Notes: generated by a model not told the origin, from the sequence alone. Shown: positions 35,853 to 45,491, counted from the first letter of the stretch. The stretch is DNA of 64,000 bases from JAAZHD01 sp012510895 (GCA_050951465.1 JBMNJC010000020.1:10413-74412), one strand, 5' to 3'. Program-made: numbers and translations.

Positions 35853-35882
35853 TTGATATAAGGGTCTGTCCTTGGTTATAAT
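35853..35882 (+). promoter_or_regulatory. sigma-A promoter of murC
   Basis: TTGATA (35853-35858), an 18-bp spacer and TATAAT (35877-35882), 64 bp before the chosen murC start. Confidence 0.6.
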
Positions 35883-35946
35883 AAATATTATTAAATACGG
35901 GCTAAGAATACCAGAGATATATTGTTGTGTCAAGGAGTGGAAAACC

Positions 35947-37338
35947 ATGAGTGAAATTTATATACGAGATTTTGAAGGCAAACATGTCCATTTTATTGGA
36001 ATAGGCGGCATAAGCATGAGCGGGCTGGCAGAAATTCTGCTGGAGAAAGGCTGTAAAGTTTCCGGCTCGGATCTTAAGCAATCCGGACTGACAGAACGTC
36101 TTCAAAAAAACGGAGCTGTAATTTACCAGGGGCATGCACCTCAAAATGTCCATGGAGCGGATTTAATTGTATACACAGCAGCCGTCAAGGATGACAATGT
36201 GGAAATGATGGAAGCTAAAAAGCAGCAGATACCTGTTATGGACAGAGCTACACTGCTGGGTCAGATCATGGAAACATACCGGCATGCAATAGGTATTGCC
36301 GGCACTCATGGGAAAACCACCACCACTTCCATAATAGCTGTCATGATGTACCGGGCTAATCTTGATCCTACCATATTGGTAGGCGGAGAATTGGATGAAA
36401 TCGGCGGCAATGTACATACCGGCAAAAGCGAAATCTTTATTACTGAATCCTGTGAATATATGGACAGCTTCCTGAAATTTTATCCCAAAATCGCCATTAT
36501 TCTGAATATAGAAAAAGATCATTTGGATTATTTTAAAGATATAAACCATATATATTCATCTTTCCTAAAATATGCAAGGCGGGTACCTGAATGGGGCACT
36601 GTCATCGGCTGCGGTGATGACCCTCTTGTAAGAAAGCTGATGGAGGAAGTAAACTGCAATGTTATTTCCTATGGAATAGACCGGCCGGCTGACTGGACAG
36701 CCAGCCGGATTACATACAACCAAAAGGGAGGCGGTTCTTCCTTCTATGTTGAAAATAAAGGAAGAGAGCTTGGCGAATTCACCATTAAATTGCCGGGTAA
36801 GCATAATATATATAACGCTCTTGCATCAATCGCAGCATGTGACCTGATGGGTCTGACCAAAGAACAGATGAAAAAAACTTTATCTGAATACGGCGGTATT
36901 CACAGGCGATTTGAAATTAAAGGAAGAACCGGTAAAAAAGCAATAGTTATAGATGACTATGCCCATCATCCGTCAGAAGTGAAGGCTACCATAAATGCTG
37001 CAAAAAACTATCCTCATAACAGGATATGGTGTGTATTCCAACCTCACACCTATACTCGCACCAAAGAACTTTTCAATGAATTCACAGATGCTTTTAGCGG
37101 CGTGGATCGGTTGATACTGGCTGATATCTATGCTGCAAGAGAGAAAGACCCCGGGAATATAAATTCCAAAATGCTGGCTGAGGCTATAGCGGAAAAAGGC
37201 ATGAACAGCATATACATGTCCGGTTTCGAAGAAATAGCGGCCTATCTTAATGAACATAGTAAGCAGGATGACCTTATCATAACCATGGGAGCAGGAGATG
37301 TTTATAAGATCGGAGATATGCTGTTGCAGAATAAATAG
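35947..37338 (+). CDS. murC: UDP-N-acetylmuramate--L-alanine ligase
   Basis: 463 residues from the ATG at 35947, with AAGGAG upstream; a frame from 35872 would begin inside the promoter. The Rossmann-like start HFIGIGGISMSGLAEIL binds UDP-MurNAc; the ATP loop is GIAGTHGKTTTTS; the C-terminal domain has IDDYAHHPSEVKAT and VFQPHTYTRTKELF. It adds L-alanine to UDP-MurNAc in peptidoglycan synthesis. It stands alone rather than in a dcw cluster. Confidence 0.97.
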   Translation: MSEIYIRDFEGKHVHFIGIGGISMSGLAEILLEKGCKVSGSDLKQSGLTERLQKNGAVIYQGHAPQNVHGADLIVYTAAVKDDNVEMMEAKKQQIPVMDRATLLGQIMETYRHAIGIAGTHGKTTTTSIIAVMMYRANLDPTILVGGELDEIGGNVHTGKSEIFITESCEYMDSFLKFYPKIAIILNIEKDHLDYFKDINHIYSSFLKYARRVPEWGTVIGCGDDPLVRKLMEEVNCNVISYGIDRPADWTASRITYNQKGGGSSFYVENKGRELGEFTIKLPGKHNIYNALASIAACDLMGLTKEQMKKTLSEYGGIHRRFEIKGRTGKKAIVIDDYAHHPSEVKATINAAKNYPHNRIWCVFQPHTYTRTKELFNEFTDAFSGVDRLILADIYAAREKDPGNINSKMLAEAIAEKGMNSIYMSGFEEIAAYLNEHSKQDDLIITMGAGDVYKIGDMLLQNK

Positions 37339-37432
37339 CAGTCACCTCTTCGGTAAAAAAATCATAATATAAAGTGGTATCAGGATTTTATTATCCAAAA
37401 AGCTAAAATGCACAAAGAGGGGTGCTGGATTC

Positions 37433-37558
37433 ATGGATGATGTTAAAGGTTTCGGCAGCAGCGGCGGCAGTAATATACTTACCATCCTCATTATTCTGTT
37501 TCTGATAATGTTTTTATTCGGCGGTAAAGGATTCCGTCTGTTTGACGAAGAACAGTAA
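37433..37558 (+). CDS. 41-residue single-pass membrane protein
   Basis: ATG at 37433 preceded by AAAGAGGGG; stop TAA at 37556-37558. The peptide has a Gly/Ser-rich N-terminus (DDVKGFGSSGGSN), one hydrophobic helix (ILTILIILFLIMFLFGG) and a charged tail (FRLFDEEQ). It is followed at once by a strong terminator, which supports it as a real gene. The layout recalls small YjcZ-like sporulation proteins, but similarity is loose. Confidence 0.7.
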   Translation: MDDVKGFGSSGGSNILTILIILFLIMFLFGGKGFRLFDEEQ

Positions 37559-37566
37559 AAAAGACT

Positions 37567-37590
37567 AAAAGGGCTGAAAAGCCCTTTTTT
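37567..37590 (+). terminator. intrinsic terminator
   Basis: AAAAGGGCT-GAAA-AGCCCTTTTTT hairpin with T run, 9 bp after the small membrane-protein gene. Confidence 0.85.
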
Positions 37591-37656
37591 ATTGAAAAAT
37601 TTGGCTTACATGACTTTTTCAATTTTGTTTAAAATAAAATTGAAGGAGTGATGAAT

Positions 37657-38154
37657 GTGAAAACTTTCTTGGCGGTATGCATTGCGCTGCTAATATTCAT
37701 TCCCGCTGTACCGGCGCAATCCGCTTATGACAGCAGCGAAGAAATTGCGATCCGCCAATTGATTAATAATCTTACTTTAAATAGCCTATGGACAGAAGAA
37801 GATATTCATTTAATGGCCAGAACTGTACACGGTGAGGCCAGGGGGGAAAATCATTTAGGGAAAGTGGCAGTCGCTTCTGTTATCCTGAATCGAGTGAATT
37901 CTCCTCAGTTTCCCAATACTATTAAGGAAGTAGTTTACCAGCCGAGGGCTTTTACCTGTGTAGATTACGGTCAGATTAACTTAAAACCGAATCTGGCTGC
38001 TTACCTGGCTGTATCCGATGCCATATTGGGAAACGATCCTACAAACGGCTGTCTCTTCTACATGAATCCCGAAATTGCTACCTCCAGGTGGATGCACCAG
38101 CGGGCATCTGCAAAACCCGTTACCGTTATAGGAAATCATGTTTTTATGCACTGA
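37657..38154 (+). CDS. SleB/CwlJ-type cell-wall hydrolase, secreted
   Basis: 165 residues. The GTG at 37657 is chosen because it is 8 bp from GAAGGAG and opens a proper signal peptide (MKTFLAVCIALLIFIPAVPA); GTG and ATG codons at 37648-37653 overlap the site. The Hydrolase_2 domain is clear: LMARTVHGEARGENHLGKVA, SVILNRVNSPQFPNTI, VYQPRAFTC and CLFYMNPEIA. The catalytic Glu is in HGEARGE. Such enzymes open cortex peptidoglycan in spore germination or remodel the cell wall, so the gene fits a spore-former. Confidence 0.93.
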   Translation: MKTFLAVCIALLIFIPAVPAQSAYDSSEEIAIRQLINNLTLNSLWTEEDIHLMARTVHGEARGENHLGKVAVASVILNRVNSPQFPNTIKEVVYQPRAFTCVDYGQINLKPNLAAYLAVSDAILGNDPTNGCLFYMNPEIATSRWMHQRASAKPVTVIGNHVFMH

Positions 38155-38406
38155 CAAAACCTGAATGCATATAATAAATACCTCATGCAGTATTAAGGAT
38201 CATAAGGGTGCTGTGCAGCATACGGCACACTTATGAATTTACAATCAACACAAAACATTACAAAATATTCCTTGATTCCCGGACAAAACATATGCTATGC
38301 TGAAATTAACAGCTCATCTTAATACAATGCACATTCACATCAGTGGTATTTCACAAAAGTTTGAATATGGTTAAAAGGATATATGGTTAAAAGGAGGGTA
38401 CCCCTC

Positions 38407-39912
38407 ATGATTTCACTCGGCAGTCAAAGAGAGTTTTTTTGGGATGATTACATAATTGACACTGAAAAGACCACAGCTCCTCATGTAGTCCATCATCCGT
38501 TTCGAAAGGAAGTTGTCCTAAAACTTGATAAACCCTGGGAAGGTGATGGATGCGATTATTTCAATATAATATTTGACAAAAAACTGAATAAATATCGTAT
38601 GTATTATCTGGGCTGGGAAATGCTGAATCCCGAGGAAACAGAGCATAAAACAAATGCTATTCATGTATGCATGCTGGAAAGCCGGGACGGTATGCATTGG
38701 GAACGCCCCAACCTAGGTCTCTATGAGTTTGAAGGCAGCAGAGATAATAATATTGTGCTGATGAAAACCGAGTTTCCCGGTCTGGCCAGTATAGACAATT
38801 TTTTTGTAACTATAGATGAAAACCCTGATCCTGTTGTCCCTGAACGATACAAGGCCGCTATGCTCTATCAAAGACGGGAAAAGGACGGCACTCCCTACCG
38901 CGCCCTTTATTCTTTGGTCAGCGATGACGGCATCCATTTCCGACACCATGGAATCATTACGGAAAAAGGACGTTTTGATTCCCTGAATGTAGTGCAGTGG
39001 TATCCTAAAACAGGACTCTATCACTGTTATATTCGGGATTTTCATCATCCAGCAGATGATAAGGGCATGTATCGTGACGTGGACCTCTCTGAAGAACATT
39101 CCCTTAACGAAGCCGTCCGGGATATCCGTGTTCTCACCTCAAAAGACTTTATACACTGGACAGAGCCGCGTATGATACAGTTCAACGATGTGGAGGACCA
39201 TCCTTTGTATACAAGCTGTGTTGCCCCCTATCCACTGAATAAAAACATTTTGGTGGGCTTACCGACCCGGTATGTGGAGCGCCGCAGGTGGACTGCTAAT
39301 TTTGACCGGCTTTGCGGTGCCGAAAAACGCCGAAGCCGTTCAAGAATACACCCCCGCTACGGCCTGACCCTCACTGATTGTGTGTTTATGTGTTCCCGGG
39401 ACGGCTTAAACTGGTACCGTCACGACGATGCCTTTATACGCCCCGGCCCCGAACATCCACTTAACTGGGTTTACGGTGATTGCTATCCGGCTGTGGGTCT
39501 GATATCTACTCCGTCCGATATCCCAGGCGCAGATCCTGATATGTCCCTGTACCTCTTTGAAAACCACTGGATGGGTGTCCCTGCATACCTGGTACGCTAC
39601 ACCCTCCGCTGGGACGGTTTCGTGTCCCTGCATGCAGGAATACAGCCGAAGAAGATTGTGACCAAGGAATTTACCTTTGAAGGCCGGGTTCTTCGAATCA
39701 ACTTTGAGACCTCCGCCCGGGGGTGGATGAAGATAACCCTGCGGAACACTGCAACAGGCGAAGAACTCCATTCAGGTGAACTTTTTGGAAACCGCATAAA
39801 CCGAATTGTGGACTTCAGCGGAGATGCGGCGAAATTCGCAGGCAGCCCGGTACTAATGGAAATAGAACTCTGTGATGCGGATATTTACGCATTTGAATTC
39901 AGCAATGCCTAA
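38407..39912 (+). CDS. glycosidase-like five-bladed beta-propeller protein
   Basis: 501 residues; the ATG at 38407 is chosen for AGGAGG 10 bp upstream over an ATG at 38383. No signal peptide, so cytoplasmic. It has repeated propeller-like blades (SRDGMHWERPNLGL, VSDDGIHFRHHG, LTSKDFIHWTEP, CSRDGLNWYRHDD) as in GH32/GH43/GH130-type families, with FFWDDYIID at the start, and a C-terminal beta-sandwich-like part (VLRINFETSARGWMKITLRN). A glycosidase or phosphorylase role is inferred; the substrate is unknown and no sugar transporter adjoins. Confidence 0.7.
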   Translation: MISLGSQREFFWDDYIIDTEKTTAPHVVHHPFRKEVVLKLDKPWEGDGCDYFNIIFDKKLNKYRMYYLGWEMLNPEETEHKTNAIHVCMLESRDGMHWERPNLGLYEFEGSRDNNIVLMKTEFPGLASIDNFFVTIDENPDPVVPERYKAAMLYQRREKDGTPYRALYSLVSDDGIHFRHHGIITEKGRFDSLNVVQWYPKTGLYHCYIRDFHHPADDKGMYRDVDLSEEHSLNEAVRDIRVLTSKDFIHWTEPRMIQFNDVEDHPLYTSCVAPYPLNKNILVGLPTRYVERRRWTANFDRLCGAEKRRSRSRIHPRYGLTLTDCVFMCSRDGLNWYRHDDAFIRPGPEHPLNWVYGDCYPAVGLISTPSDIPGADPDMSLYLFENHWMGVPAYLVRYTLRWDGFVSLHAGIQPKKIVTKEFTFEGRVLRINFETSARGWMKITLRNTATGEELHSGELFGNRINRIVDFSGDAAKFAGSPVLMEIELCDADIYAFEFSNA

Positions 39913-39925
39913 AAAATTCTTTAAT

Positions 39926-39955
39926 AAAAAGCCGGAGCAATCAGCTCCGGCTTTA
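39926..39955 (+). terminator. intrinsic terminator after the glycosidase-like gene
   Basis: AAAGCCGGAGC-AATCA-GCTCCGGCTTT stem, 14 bp past the stop. The T tract is short, but A-runs flank both sides, so it may also serve the small minus-strand gene. Confidence 0.75.
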
Positions 39956-39974
39956 GATTTGATCTCTTACCATC

Positions 39975-40100
39975 TTAAATTATACTTGACAATAATTCCA
40001 TGAGGAACAATGGCAGTATTGCTGCACCGGTAATTCCTATTGATATCAGTGCTACAGTGATCCCTCGACCGATTTCTGTCCTGAACAGTGTACTCATCAT
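39975..40100 (-). CDS. 41-residue small membrane protein
   Basis: MMSTLFRTEIGRG leads to a hydrophobic helix (ITVALISIGITGAAILPLFL) and ends MELLSSII. GGGAGGAACA lies just before the double ATG (40095-40100). The frame reaches 40193, but no site supports that. Function unknown. Confidence 0.6.
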   Translation of the reverse strand: MMSTLFRTEIGRGITVALISIGITGAAILPLFLMELLSSII

Positions 40101-40234
40101 TGTTCCTCCCTTACTTATTATGTGTTCTGTATATATTATACCCGATAAATATTTCATAAGTTTTACAGAACCTTTAGCCATTATTAAAAACATATGAAAT
40201 ATTCAGACACATAAAAGACAGGGATATATATTCC

Positions 40235-41554
40235 TTAAGCACGGAGCCTGCTGGTTATTCTGTCCACCTCATGAATTACCTCTTTCTCATCAATGGTCAA
40301 TAGTCTTCTGTCATCCATAACAAGCCTGCCGTTTATGAAAACCGTGTTAACATCACTGGAATATCCGCTGTATACCATATGTACAAGCGGATCCTCCTTG
40401 GGATAATAATGAAGACCTTCTGTATTAATTAACTGAATATCGGCCTTTTTTCCGGCTTCAAGGCTGCCGATGCTTTTCTCAAGCCCAAGCGCTTTCGCAC
40501 CTCTTAAGGTGGCTGATTCAACTGCCGTTTTAGCAGGCAGAGCCCTGGCATTACCGGTGTATCCCTTGGCTATAAGTGACGCAAGGGACATCTCTTTCCA
40601 AATACTGAGATTGTTATTACTGGAGGCTCCGTCTGTGCCAAGGGAAACATTAATTCCCTTCGACAGCATTTCATCAACAGGAGCAAATCCGCTGGCCAGC
40701 TTCATATTGCTGGAAGGGCAATGTACTGCATGCACCCCATGCTTTGCCATTATATCCATATCTTCTTTGGTTACATGCACACAGTGGGCGGCAAGAGTCG
40801 GCAGTTCAAACACGCCCAGACTCTGTAAATGTGCCACCGGGGTTTTTCCATATTGCTTAATGCAGTCACTTACTTCCTTTGCTGTTTCAGACATGTGTAT
40901 ATGTATTCCTACATCATATTTTTCAGCCAAACCAATACAGGTTTTAATAAATTCAGGTGAGCATGTGTATACAGCGTGAGGACTTACCATTGTGGAAATC
41001 CGGCCGTCTGCCTTACCATGCCAGGCAGCCAGTTCCTCTACTTCCTTTAATTTTTGTTTCATCTCCTCTTTTCCCTGGGGTTCTGTTAAGCCCCTGCTGA
41101 GCACAGCACGCATACCGCAATCAGACACGGCCTTTGCAATATCCGTCATAAACATATACATATCGCATATGGTTGTAATACCTGCTTTAATCATCTCACC
41201 TGCCCCAAGAAGGGACAGCCAATAGGTATCACCCGGTTCCAATCTGGCTTCCATGGGCCAGATCTTTTCCGTCAGCCATTCCCAAAGCGGCAGATTATCA
41301 GCATAACCCCTGAAAGCTGTCATGGCTATATGTGTATGGGCATTCACAAATCCGGGCAAAGCCTGCATTCCCTTACCGTCTATAACTTTCAGATCGCTTT
41401 CGCCACTTATTTTCCTTATTACATCCGATTCAAAAGACGAAGACTCCCCAACATAGGATATGGTATCTCCCTCCACCAGAATAACACCATTTTTATACCG
41501 GCGATCCTCTTTATCCATAGTTATTATTTCTACATTATGAATAAGTGTTTTCAT
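40235..41554 (-). CDS. mtaD: 5-methylthioadenosine/S-adenosylhomocysteine deaminase-type amidohydrolase
   Basis: 439 residues from the ATG at 41554 (AAAGGAG nine bases upstream). Metal ligands are seen in ALPGFVNAHTHIAM, VGIHIHMSETAKEV, LAAHCVHVTKEDM and LGTDGASSNNNLSIWKE, the TIM-barrel amidohydrolase set of the MTA/SAH deaminase group. It deaminates SAH, MTA or 5'-deoxyadenosine to inosine forms. ahcY lies 28 bp upstream on the same strand, so the two form an operon that clears SAM by-products. Confidence 0.92.
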   Translation of the reverse strand: MKTLIHNVEIITMDKEDRRYKNGVILVEGDTISYVGESSSFESDVIRKISGESDLKVIDGKGMQALPGFVNAHTHIAMTAFRGYADNLPLWEWLTEKIWPMEARLEPGDTYWLSLLGAGEMIKAGITTICDMYMFMTDIAKAVSDCGMRAVLSRGLTEPQGKEEMKQKLKEVEELAAWHGKADGRISTMVSPHAVYTCSPEFIKTCIGLAEKYDVGIHIHMSETAKEVSDCIKQYGKTPVAHLQSLGVFELPTLAAHCVHVTKEDMDIMAKHGVHAVHCPSSNMKLASGFAPVDEMLSKGINVSLGTDGASSNNNLSIWKEMSLASLIAKGYTGNARALPAKTAVESATLRGAKALGLEKSIGSLEAGKKADIQLINTEGLHYYPKEDPLVHMVYSGYSSDVNTVFINGRLVMDDRRLLTIDEKEVIHEVDRITSRLRA

Positions 41555-41582
41555 AAGAAAGCACTCCTTTCCCATCCTGAAT

Positions 41583-42827
41583 TCAGTTGTAGCTGTGCAG
41601 GTATTTAAATTGCTCAGGATTAAGCTCATCAATCTTTATGCCCATGGCATTCAGCTTCATTAGGGCAACCCTTTTGTCTATTTCATCGGGAACTTTATAC
41701 ACACAATTATTCAATTTCTCGCGGTTTTCCAGAATATATCCGGCACATAAGGCCTGAAGAGCAAAACTCATATCCATAATTTCCGCAGGATGTCCGTCGC
41801 CGGATGCCAGATTGACCAGCCTGCCTTCCGCCAGGAGGTTCAAAATCCTTCCGTCTTCCATAACATATCCCATAATGTTTTGTCTCATGGGACGTTTTTC
41901 CACACATAACTCCTCCAGCCCGGGCAGCCAGACTTCCACATCAAAATGACCCGCATTGGCCAGAATAACCCCGTTTTTCATCTTCATGAAGTGTTTTTTA
42001 TCAATAACCTTAATGCAACCTGTAACCGTAATAAAAATATCGCCCAGGGGGGCGGCTTCATCCATTGTCATCACCCTGAAACCATCCATATGGGCTTCAA
42101 TAGCCTTAACAGGATCAACCTCGGTAACAATAACATTGGCACCCAAACCTCTGGCCTTCATGGCCACTCCCTTGCCGCACCATCCATAGCCGGCAACCAC
42201 TACATTTTTCCCAGCAACAATAAGATTGGTTGTCCGCATAATGCCGTCCCAAACCGATTGCCCGGTACCATATCGATTATCAAACAGGTATTTGCAGAAG
42301 GCATCATTCACCGATATCATGGGAAAGGCCAGCTTTCCTTCCCTTTCCCGGGCCCTAAGCCGCAATACCCCGGTAGTGGTTTCTTCACAGCCTCCTATCA
42401 CGTTCTGCTGTAAGTCTGCCCGGCTTCCATGCAAAAGATTAACCAGGTCGCCCCCGTCGTCTATGACTATATGAGGACCAAAATCAAGTGTTTGGTTAAG
42501 ATGCATATTATATTCATCCATAGAAGCGCCGTGCCAGGCATATACGCTCAGTCCATATTCCGCAAGCGCTGCTGCAACAGCATCCTGCGTTGACAAGGGA
42601 TTGCTTCCTGTAACTGCAACTTCTGCACCGCCTGCTGCCAATACCAGTGCAAGATATGCGGTCTTAGCCTCCAGGTGTATGGATAATGCTATCTTCTTTC
42701 CGGCAAAGGGTTTCTCGGCTTCAAATTCTTTTTCCAATGTATTCAGTAAAGGCATATACTGCTTTACCCAATTAATTCTTCTCCTTCCTTCAGGAGCCGA
42801 TTCTTTGTTTCTGATTGCTGATTTCAT
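41583..42827 (-). CDS. ahcY: adenosylhomocysteinase (SAH hydrolase)
   Basis: 414 residues. It splits S-adenosylhomocysteine into adenosine and homocysteine. The NAD domain has VVAGYGWCGKGVAMKARGLG and VTGCIKVIDKKHFMKMKNG; the substrate domain has ALSIHLEAKTAYLALVLAAG and WHGASMDEYN. It lacks the long insert of plant and proteobacterial enzymes, as usual for Firmicutes and Thermotoga. AAGGAGGAGG lies upstream of the ATG. First gene of ahcY-mtaD. Confidence 0.95.
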   Translation of the reverse strand: MKSAIRNKESAPEGRRRINWVKQYMPLLNTLEKEFEAEKPFAGKKIALSIHLEAKTAYLALVLAAGGAEVAVTGSNPLSTQDAVAAALAEYGLSVYAWHGASMDEYNMHLNQTLDFGPHIVIDDGGDLVNLLHGSRADLQQNVIGGCEETTTGVLRLRAREREGKLAFPMISVNDAFCKYLFDNRYGTGQSVWDGIMRTTNLIVAGKNVVVAGYGWCGKGVAMKARGLGANVIVTEVDPVKAIEAHMDGFRVMTMDEAAPLGDIFITVTGCIKVIDKKHFMKMKNGVILANAGHFDVEVWLPGLEELCVEKRPMRQNIMGYVMEDGRILNLLAEGRLVNLASGDGHPAEIMDMSFALQALCAGYILENREKLNNCVYKVPDEIDKRVALMKLNAMGIKIDELNPEQFKYLHSYN

Positions 42828-43053
42828 TACAGCCTTCCTCCTCCTTATATAATGACGTTATAAATATCTGCATAATATATCTTTTCTTTTTATTTTATGA
42901 TATAATATAATTGAGCTCCTGTTTAAGGAAGCCGATATAATCATTCCATATTTTACGCACTATTTTTAAGTTCATAAACATAGTAGAGTTCCAACCACAT
43001 ACTACCACAAATATCGCCCTTACAGGAGAAAATTTCTAAAAGGGGGATGTTTA

Positions 43054-43347
43054 ATGTCAGCCAGGTATGTAAAAGAGTTTAATGCAGACTTGGGAGAACT
43101 CTCACTGAACGTTGGAGGTAATCACTGGAAGAGATTTGCAGCAAGACAAATTGACTCCATTCAAAACACCCTTGGAAAGAAAAAGTTTCTGTTTGTGGAA
43201 CGGCCGGTAGAGCGTATTGAAATCAGAGTCAGCGGAGAAACGGATGCCTATGTAATTGAAAAAGGAGTCATAAAAGACGATTTCGAATGGATCAAGGATG
43301 TATTAAAGAGTTTTGCAGAAAAAAACAAAGTTGAGTACAAAGAATAG
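43054..43347 (+). CDS. hypothetical protein, 97 residues
   Basis: A small, charged, soluble protein with no membrane segment. A helix-like middle (WKRFAARQIDSIQNTLGKKK) is followed by strands (KFLFVERPVERIEIRVSGET) and a C-terminal helix rich in Lys and Glu. AAGGGGGATG precedes the ATG and a strong terminator follows, so it is a real single-gene unit. I do not recognise the family. Confidence 0.75.
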   Translation: MSARYVKEFNADLGELSLNVGGNHWKRFAARQIDSIQNTLGKKKFLFVERPVERIEIRVSGETDAYVIEKGVIKDDFEWIKDVLKSFAEKNKVEYKE

Positions 43348-43351
43348 TTTT

Positions 43352-43378
43352 AATCCAGGCATTATGCCTGGATTTTTT
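43352..43378 (+). terminator. intrinsic terminator
   Basis: AATCCAGGCAT/ATGCCTGGATT hairpin followed by TTTT. It lies 5 bp after the 97-residue gene and may also act on the convergent nitroreductase gene. Confidence 0.85.
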
Positions 43379-43385
43379 CATTCCG

Positions 43386-43901
43386 TCATTTCCAATCAAT
43401 AATCTCCTCAAGGCTCTTTCGCCTGGTACTGTGCCGATCAGGTGACGCTGTATATTCCGGATAGCCCAAAGGCATCATGATAACAGGTTCCAATTTTTCC
43501 GACAGGTTGACAGCCTGTCGGCATTTCACGGGATCAAATGCACCAAGCCAGCAAGTGCCTAAACCCAAATCAGCAGCGGCCAAAGTAACATGATCTGCAG
43601 CAATGGCAATATCAATATCACCGAAATCTTTTCCGTCACGACTTTTCCATGACAGCGCGCGGTCTACGCTGAATATCAGTATTACAGGCGCTTTTACAAA
43701 CCAGTCCCTTGGATAAGCTTCAAATAATTTATTTTTTATTTCCGCATCCTGTACCACGGTTATGTGCCAGGGCTGAGCATTGCTTGCAGATGGTGCAATT
43801 CTGGCTGCCTCCAGTACCTGAAGCAGTATTTCCTTGTCCACTTCTTTGGGCAGATAGCTTCTGACTGAGCATCTATTCCTTGCAATATCCAAAAAACTCA
43901 C
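43386..43901 (-). CDS. nitroreductase family protein
   Basis: 171 residues. The GTG at 43901 is chosen for GGGAGG eight bases upstream; a longer frame to 43985 lacks a site. FMN-binding family features: ARNRCSVRSY at the N-terminus, IAPSASNAQPWHITVV, DIAIAADHVTLAAADLGLGTCWLG and MMPLGYPEY. It would reduce nitro compounds, quinones or flavins with NAD(P)H. A second, decayed nitroreductase lies at 48.5-49.0 kb. Confidence 0.9.
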   Translation of the reverse strand: MSFLDIARNRCSVRSYLPKEVDKEILLQVLEAARIAPSASNAQPWHITVVQDAEIKNKLFEAYPRDWFVKAPVILIFSVDRALSWKSRDGKDFGDIDIAIAADHVTLAAADLGLGTCWLGAFDPVKCRQAVNLSEKLEPVIMMPLGYPEYTASPDRHSTRRKSLEEIIDWK

Positions 43902-44121
43902 TTTCAAAACCTCCCGTAAAGTGATTACAATTATATTATACAAAGCTTTATGCAGCTTGTCTAATACATTTGAAAAAATATCCAAAAGGCAGGCAATTCA
44001 GGCTGTATAATGCTGTATAATATTGTAGGGCCAATGATTCTATGTTAAACTTTATACAAACCAAGCTGATTGTTTTTTACAGCAGAAAAGGAAAACTTGC
44101 AATGAACGGAGGAAATCATTA

Positions 44122-44754
44122 ATGAATCGTAAACTAAGCAGCATAAGCCTCTTATTGGTCTTTATCCTTATATTTTCAGCCGGATGCGGATTGATTCGCC
44201 AAAAACCTGCAAGTCCGGAAGAAAACCCTATAGCCATTATAAATATCAAAGGCTGGGGCAAGGTCAGAATTGAACTATACCCTGAGCACGCACCGAATAC
44301 AGTATATAATTTTATAGAACTGGCCAACAGCGGTTTCTATGACGGACTTACCTTTCACCGTGTTATTGCAGGCTTTGTGATACAAGGCGGTGATCCTCTC
44401 GGCGACGGAACCGGCGGACCGGGTTACAGTATTAAAGGAGAGTTTTCCAATAATGGATTTAAAAATAAACTGACACATGAAAAAGGCGTTATATCTATGG
44501 CGAGAAACATGCTCAGCTATGATTCTGCCGGCAGTCAGTTTTTCATTACCGTGGGAGCGCTGCCAGACCTGGACGGAGATTATGCAGTGTTTGGAAAAGT
44601 TATAGACGGCATGGATATAGTAGAAGATATTTCAAAGGTGCGAACTAATCCAAAAACAGACAAACCGCTGGATGACGTTATCATCCGCTCAATTGAAGTT
44701 GAAACCTTTGGAAAGGAATATCCTGAAGCGGAAAAAATATATGAAGATTCATAA
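44122..44754 (+). CDS. cyclophilin-type peptidyl-prolyl isomerase, lipoprotein
   Basis: 210 residues. The signal peptide ends at lipobox SAGC, anchoring it outside the membrane. The cyclophilin core reads VYNFIELANSGFYDGLTFHRV (in part), VIQGGDPLGDGTGGPGY, ISMARNMLSYDSAGSQFFI and YAVFGKVIDGMDIV. It speeds folding of secreted proteins. AACGGAGGAA precedes the ATG. Confidence 0.95.
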   Translation: MNRKLSSISLLLVFILIFSAGCGLIRQKPASPEENPIAIINIKGWGKVRIELYPEHAPNTVYNFIELANSGFYDGLTFHRVIAGFVIQGGDPLGDGTGGPGYSIKGEFSNNGFKNKLTHEKGVISMARNMLSYDSAGSQFFITVGALPDLDGDYAVFGKVIDGMDIVEDISKVRTNPKTDKPLDDVIIRSIEVETFGKEYPEAEKIYEDS

Positions 44755-44770
44755 ATAAAGAGTTATGATA

Positions 44771-44815
44771 AAAAAGGCCGCAGACATTCATATCATAATT
44801 GCCTGCGGCCTTTTA
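44771..44815. terminator. terminator, near-bidirectional
   Basis: A-run, GGCCGCAG, 19-nt loop, CTGCGGCC, TTTT. It ends the cyclophilin gene and could also serve the small minus-strand gene downstream. Confidence 0.8.
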
Positions 44816-44877
44816 ATCAGTTTTTATTTTTGACGGCATATCATTCAATAAAATCCACTTCCTTTAAACATAATCTG

Positions 44878-45033
44878 TTATTCCCACGCAGCATAGATTC
44901 GGTCATACTCGTTTTCCTGCAAATTGCTCTGGCTTACCATAAACCCATGGTAGGATTGATCACGATTTAAAAACCATGTTGTAATGGCGCCGATTATAAA
45001 ACCAAGGAAACAATAAAACACTACCCGAATCAT
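44878..45033 (-). CDS. 51-residue single-pass membrane protein
   Basis: ATG at 45033 with AAGGAGGAGG upstream. The hydrophobic segment VVFYCFLGFIIGAITTWFL is followed by a polar tail (NRDQSYHGFMVSQSNLQENE). The frame continues to 45081 without a site. Family unknown. Confidence 0.65.
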   Translation of the reverse strand: MIRVVFYCFLGFIIGAITTWFLNRDQSYHGFMVSQSNLQENEYDRIYAAWE

Positions 45034-45081
45034 TATTTTCGCCTCCTCCTTAACTGTTTCTGCATTTCTTTGCCTCTCCAT

Positions 45082-45491
45082 CTATCTGTCCGGTAATGAT
45101 ATAATAACAGAATTTACAGGCATTTGCAACAATAGTTATTTTTTATGCATACTTATTTTTATTCCAATTGTTCTATGATAGTCAAATAACTAACAAACCT
45201 TTGATTTTACTGTAATTGTTTTACTCAAACCTCATACATGGCTTGAAAAAATGAATTATTACATATTCATTCCTGCATTTTTAGAATTCTTTTAGTTTTT
45301 ACAGTTGAAGCGCTTTATTCCTTGTGAAAGAGTAGGCAATAAAATTGAGATAATTTGTGAATAAAAATGCCATCTTTTCATAAATATTATTCTGAAAAGA
45401 TGGACATAATAGTAATAAACCCCCTATATTGCATAACGAAGGTTATATCATTTCATTGCATAACCTTCGTTTCTTTTATTTTTGCTTCCTT
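45082..45491. other. 410-bp intergenic region with two hairpins
   Basis: No gene is visible and the region is AT-rich. CATCTTTTCA/TGAAAAGATG forms a hairpin at about 45370-45401. GCATAACGAAGGTTAT (45431-45446) pairs with ATAACCTTCG up to 45469 and is followed on the plus strand by TTTCTTTTATTTTT, a terminator shape. A short unannotated plus-strand transcript or the end of trxB may use it. Confidence 0.5.
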
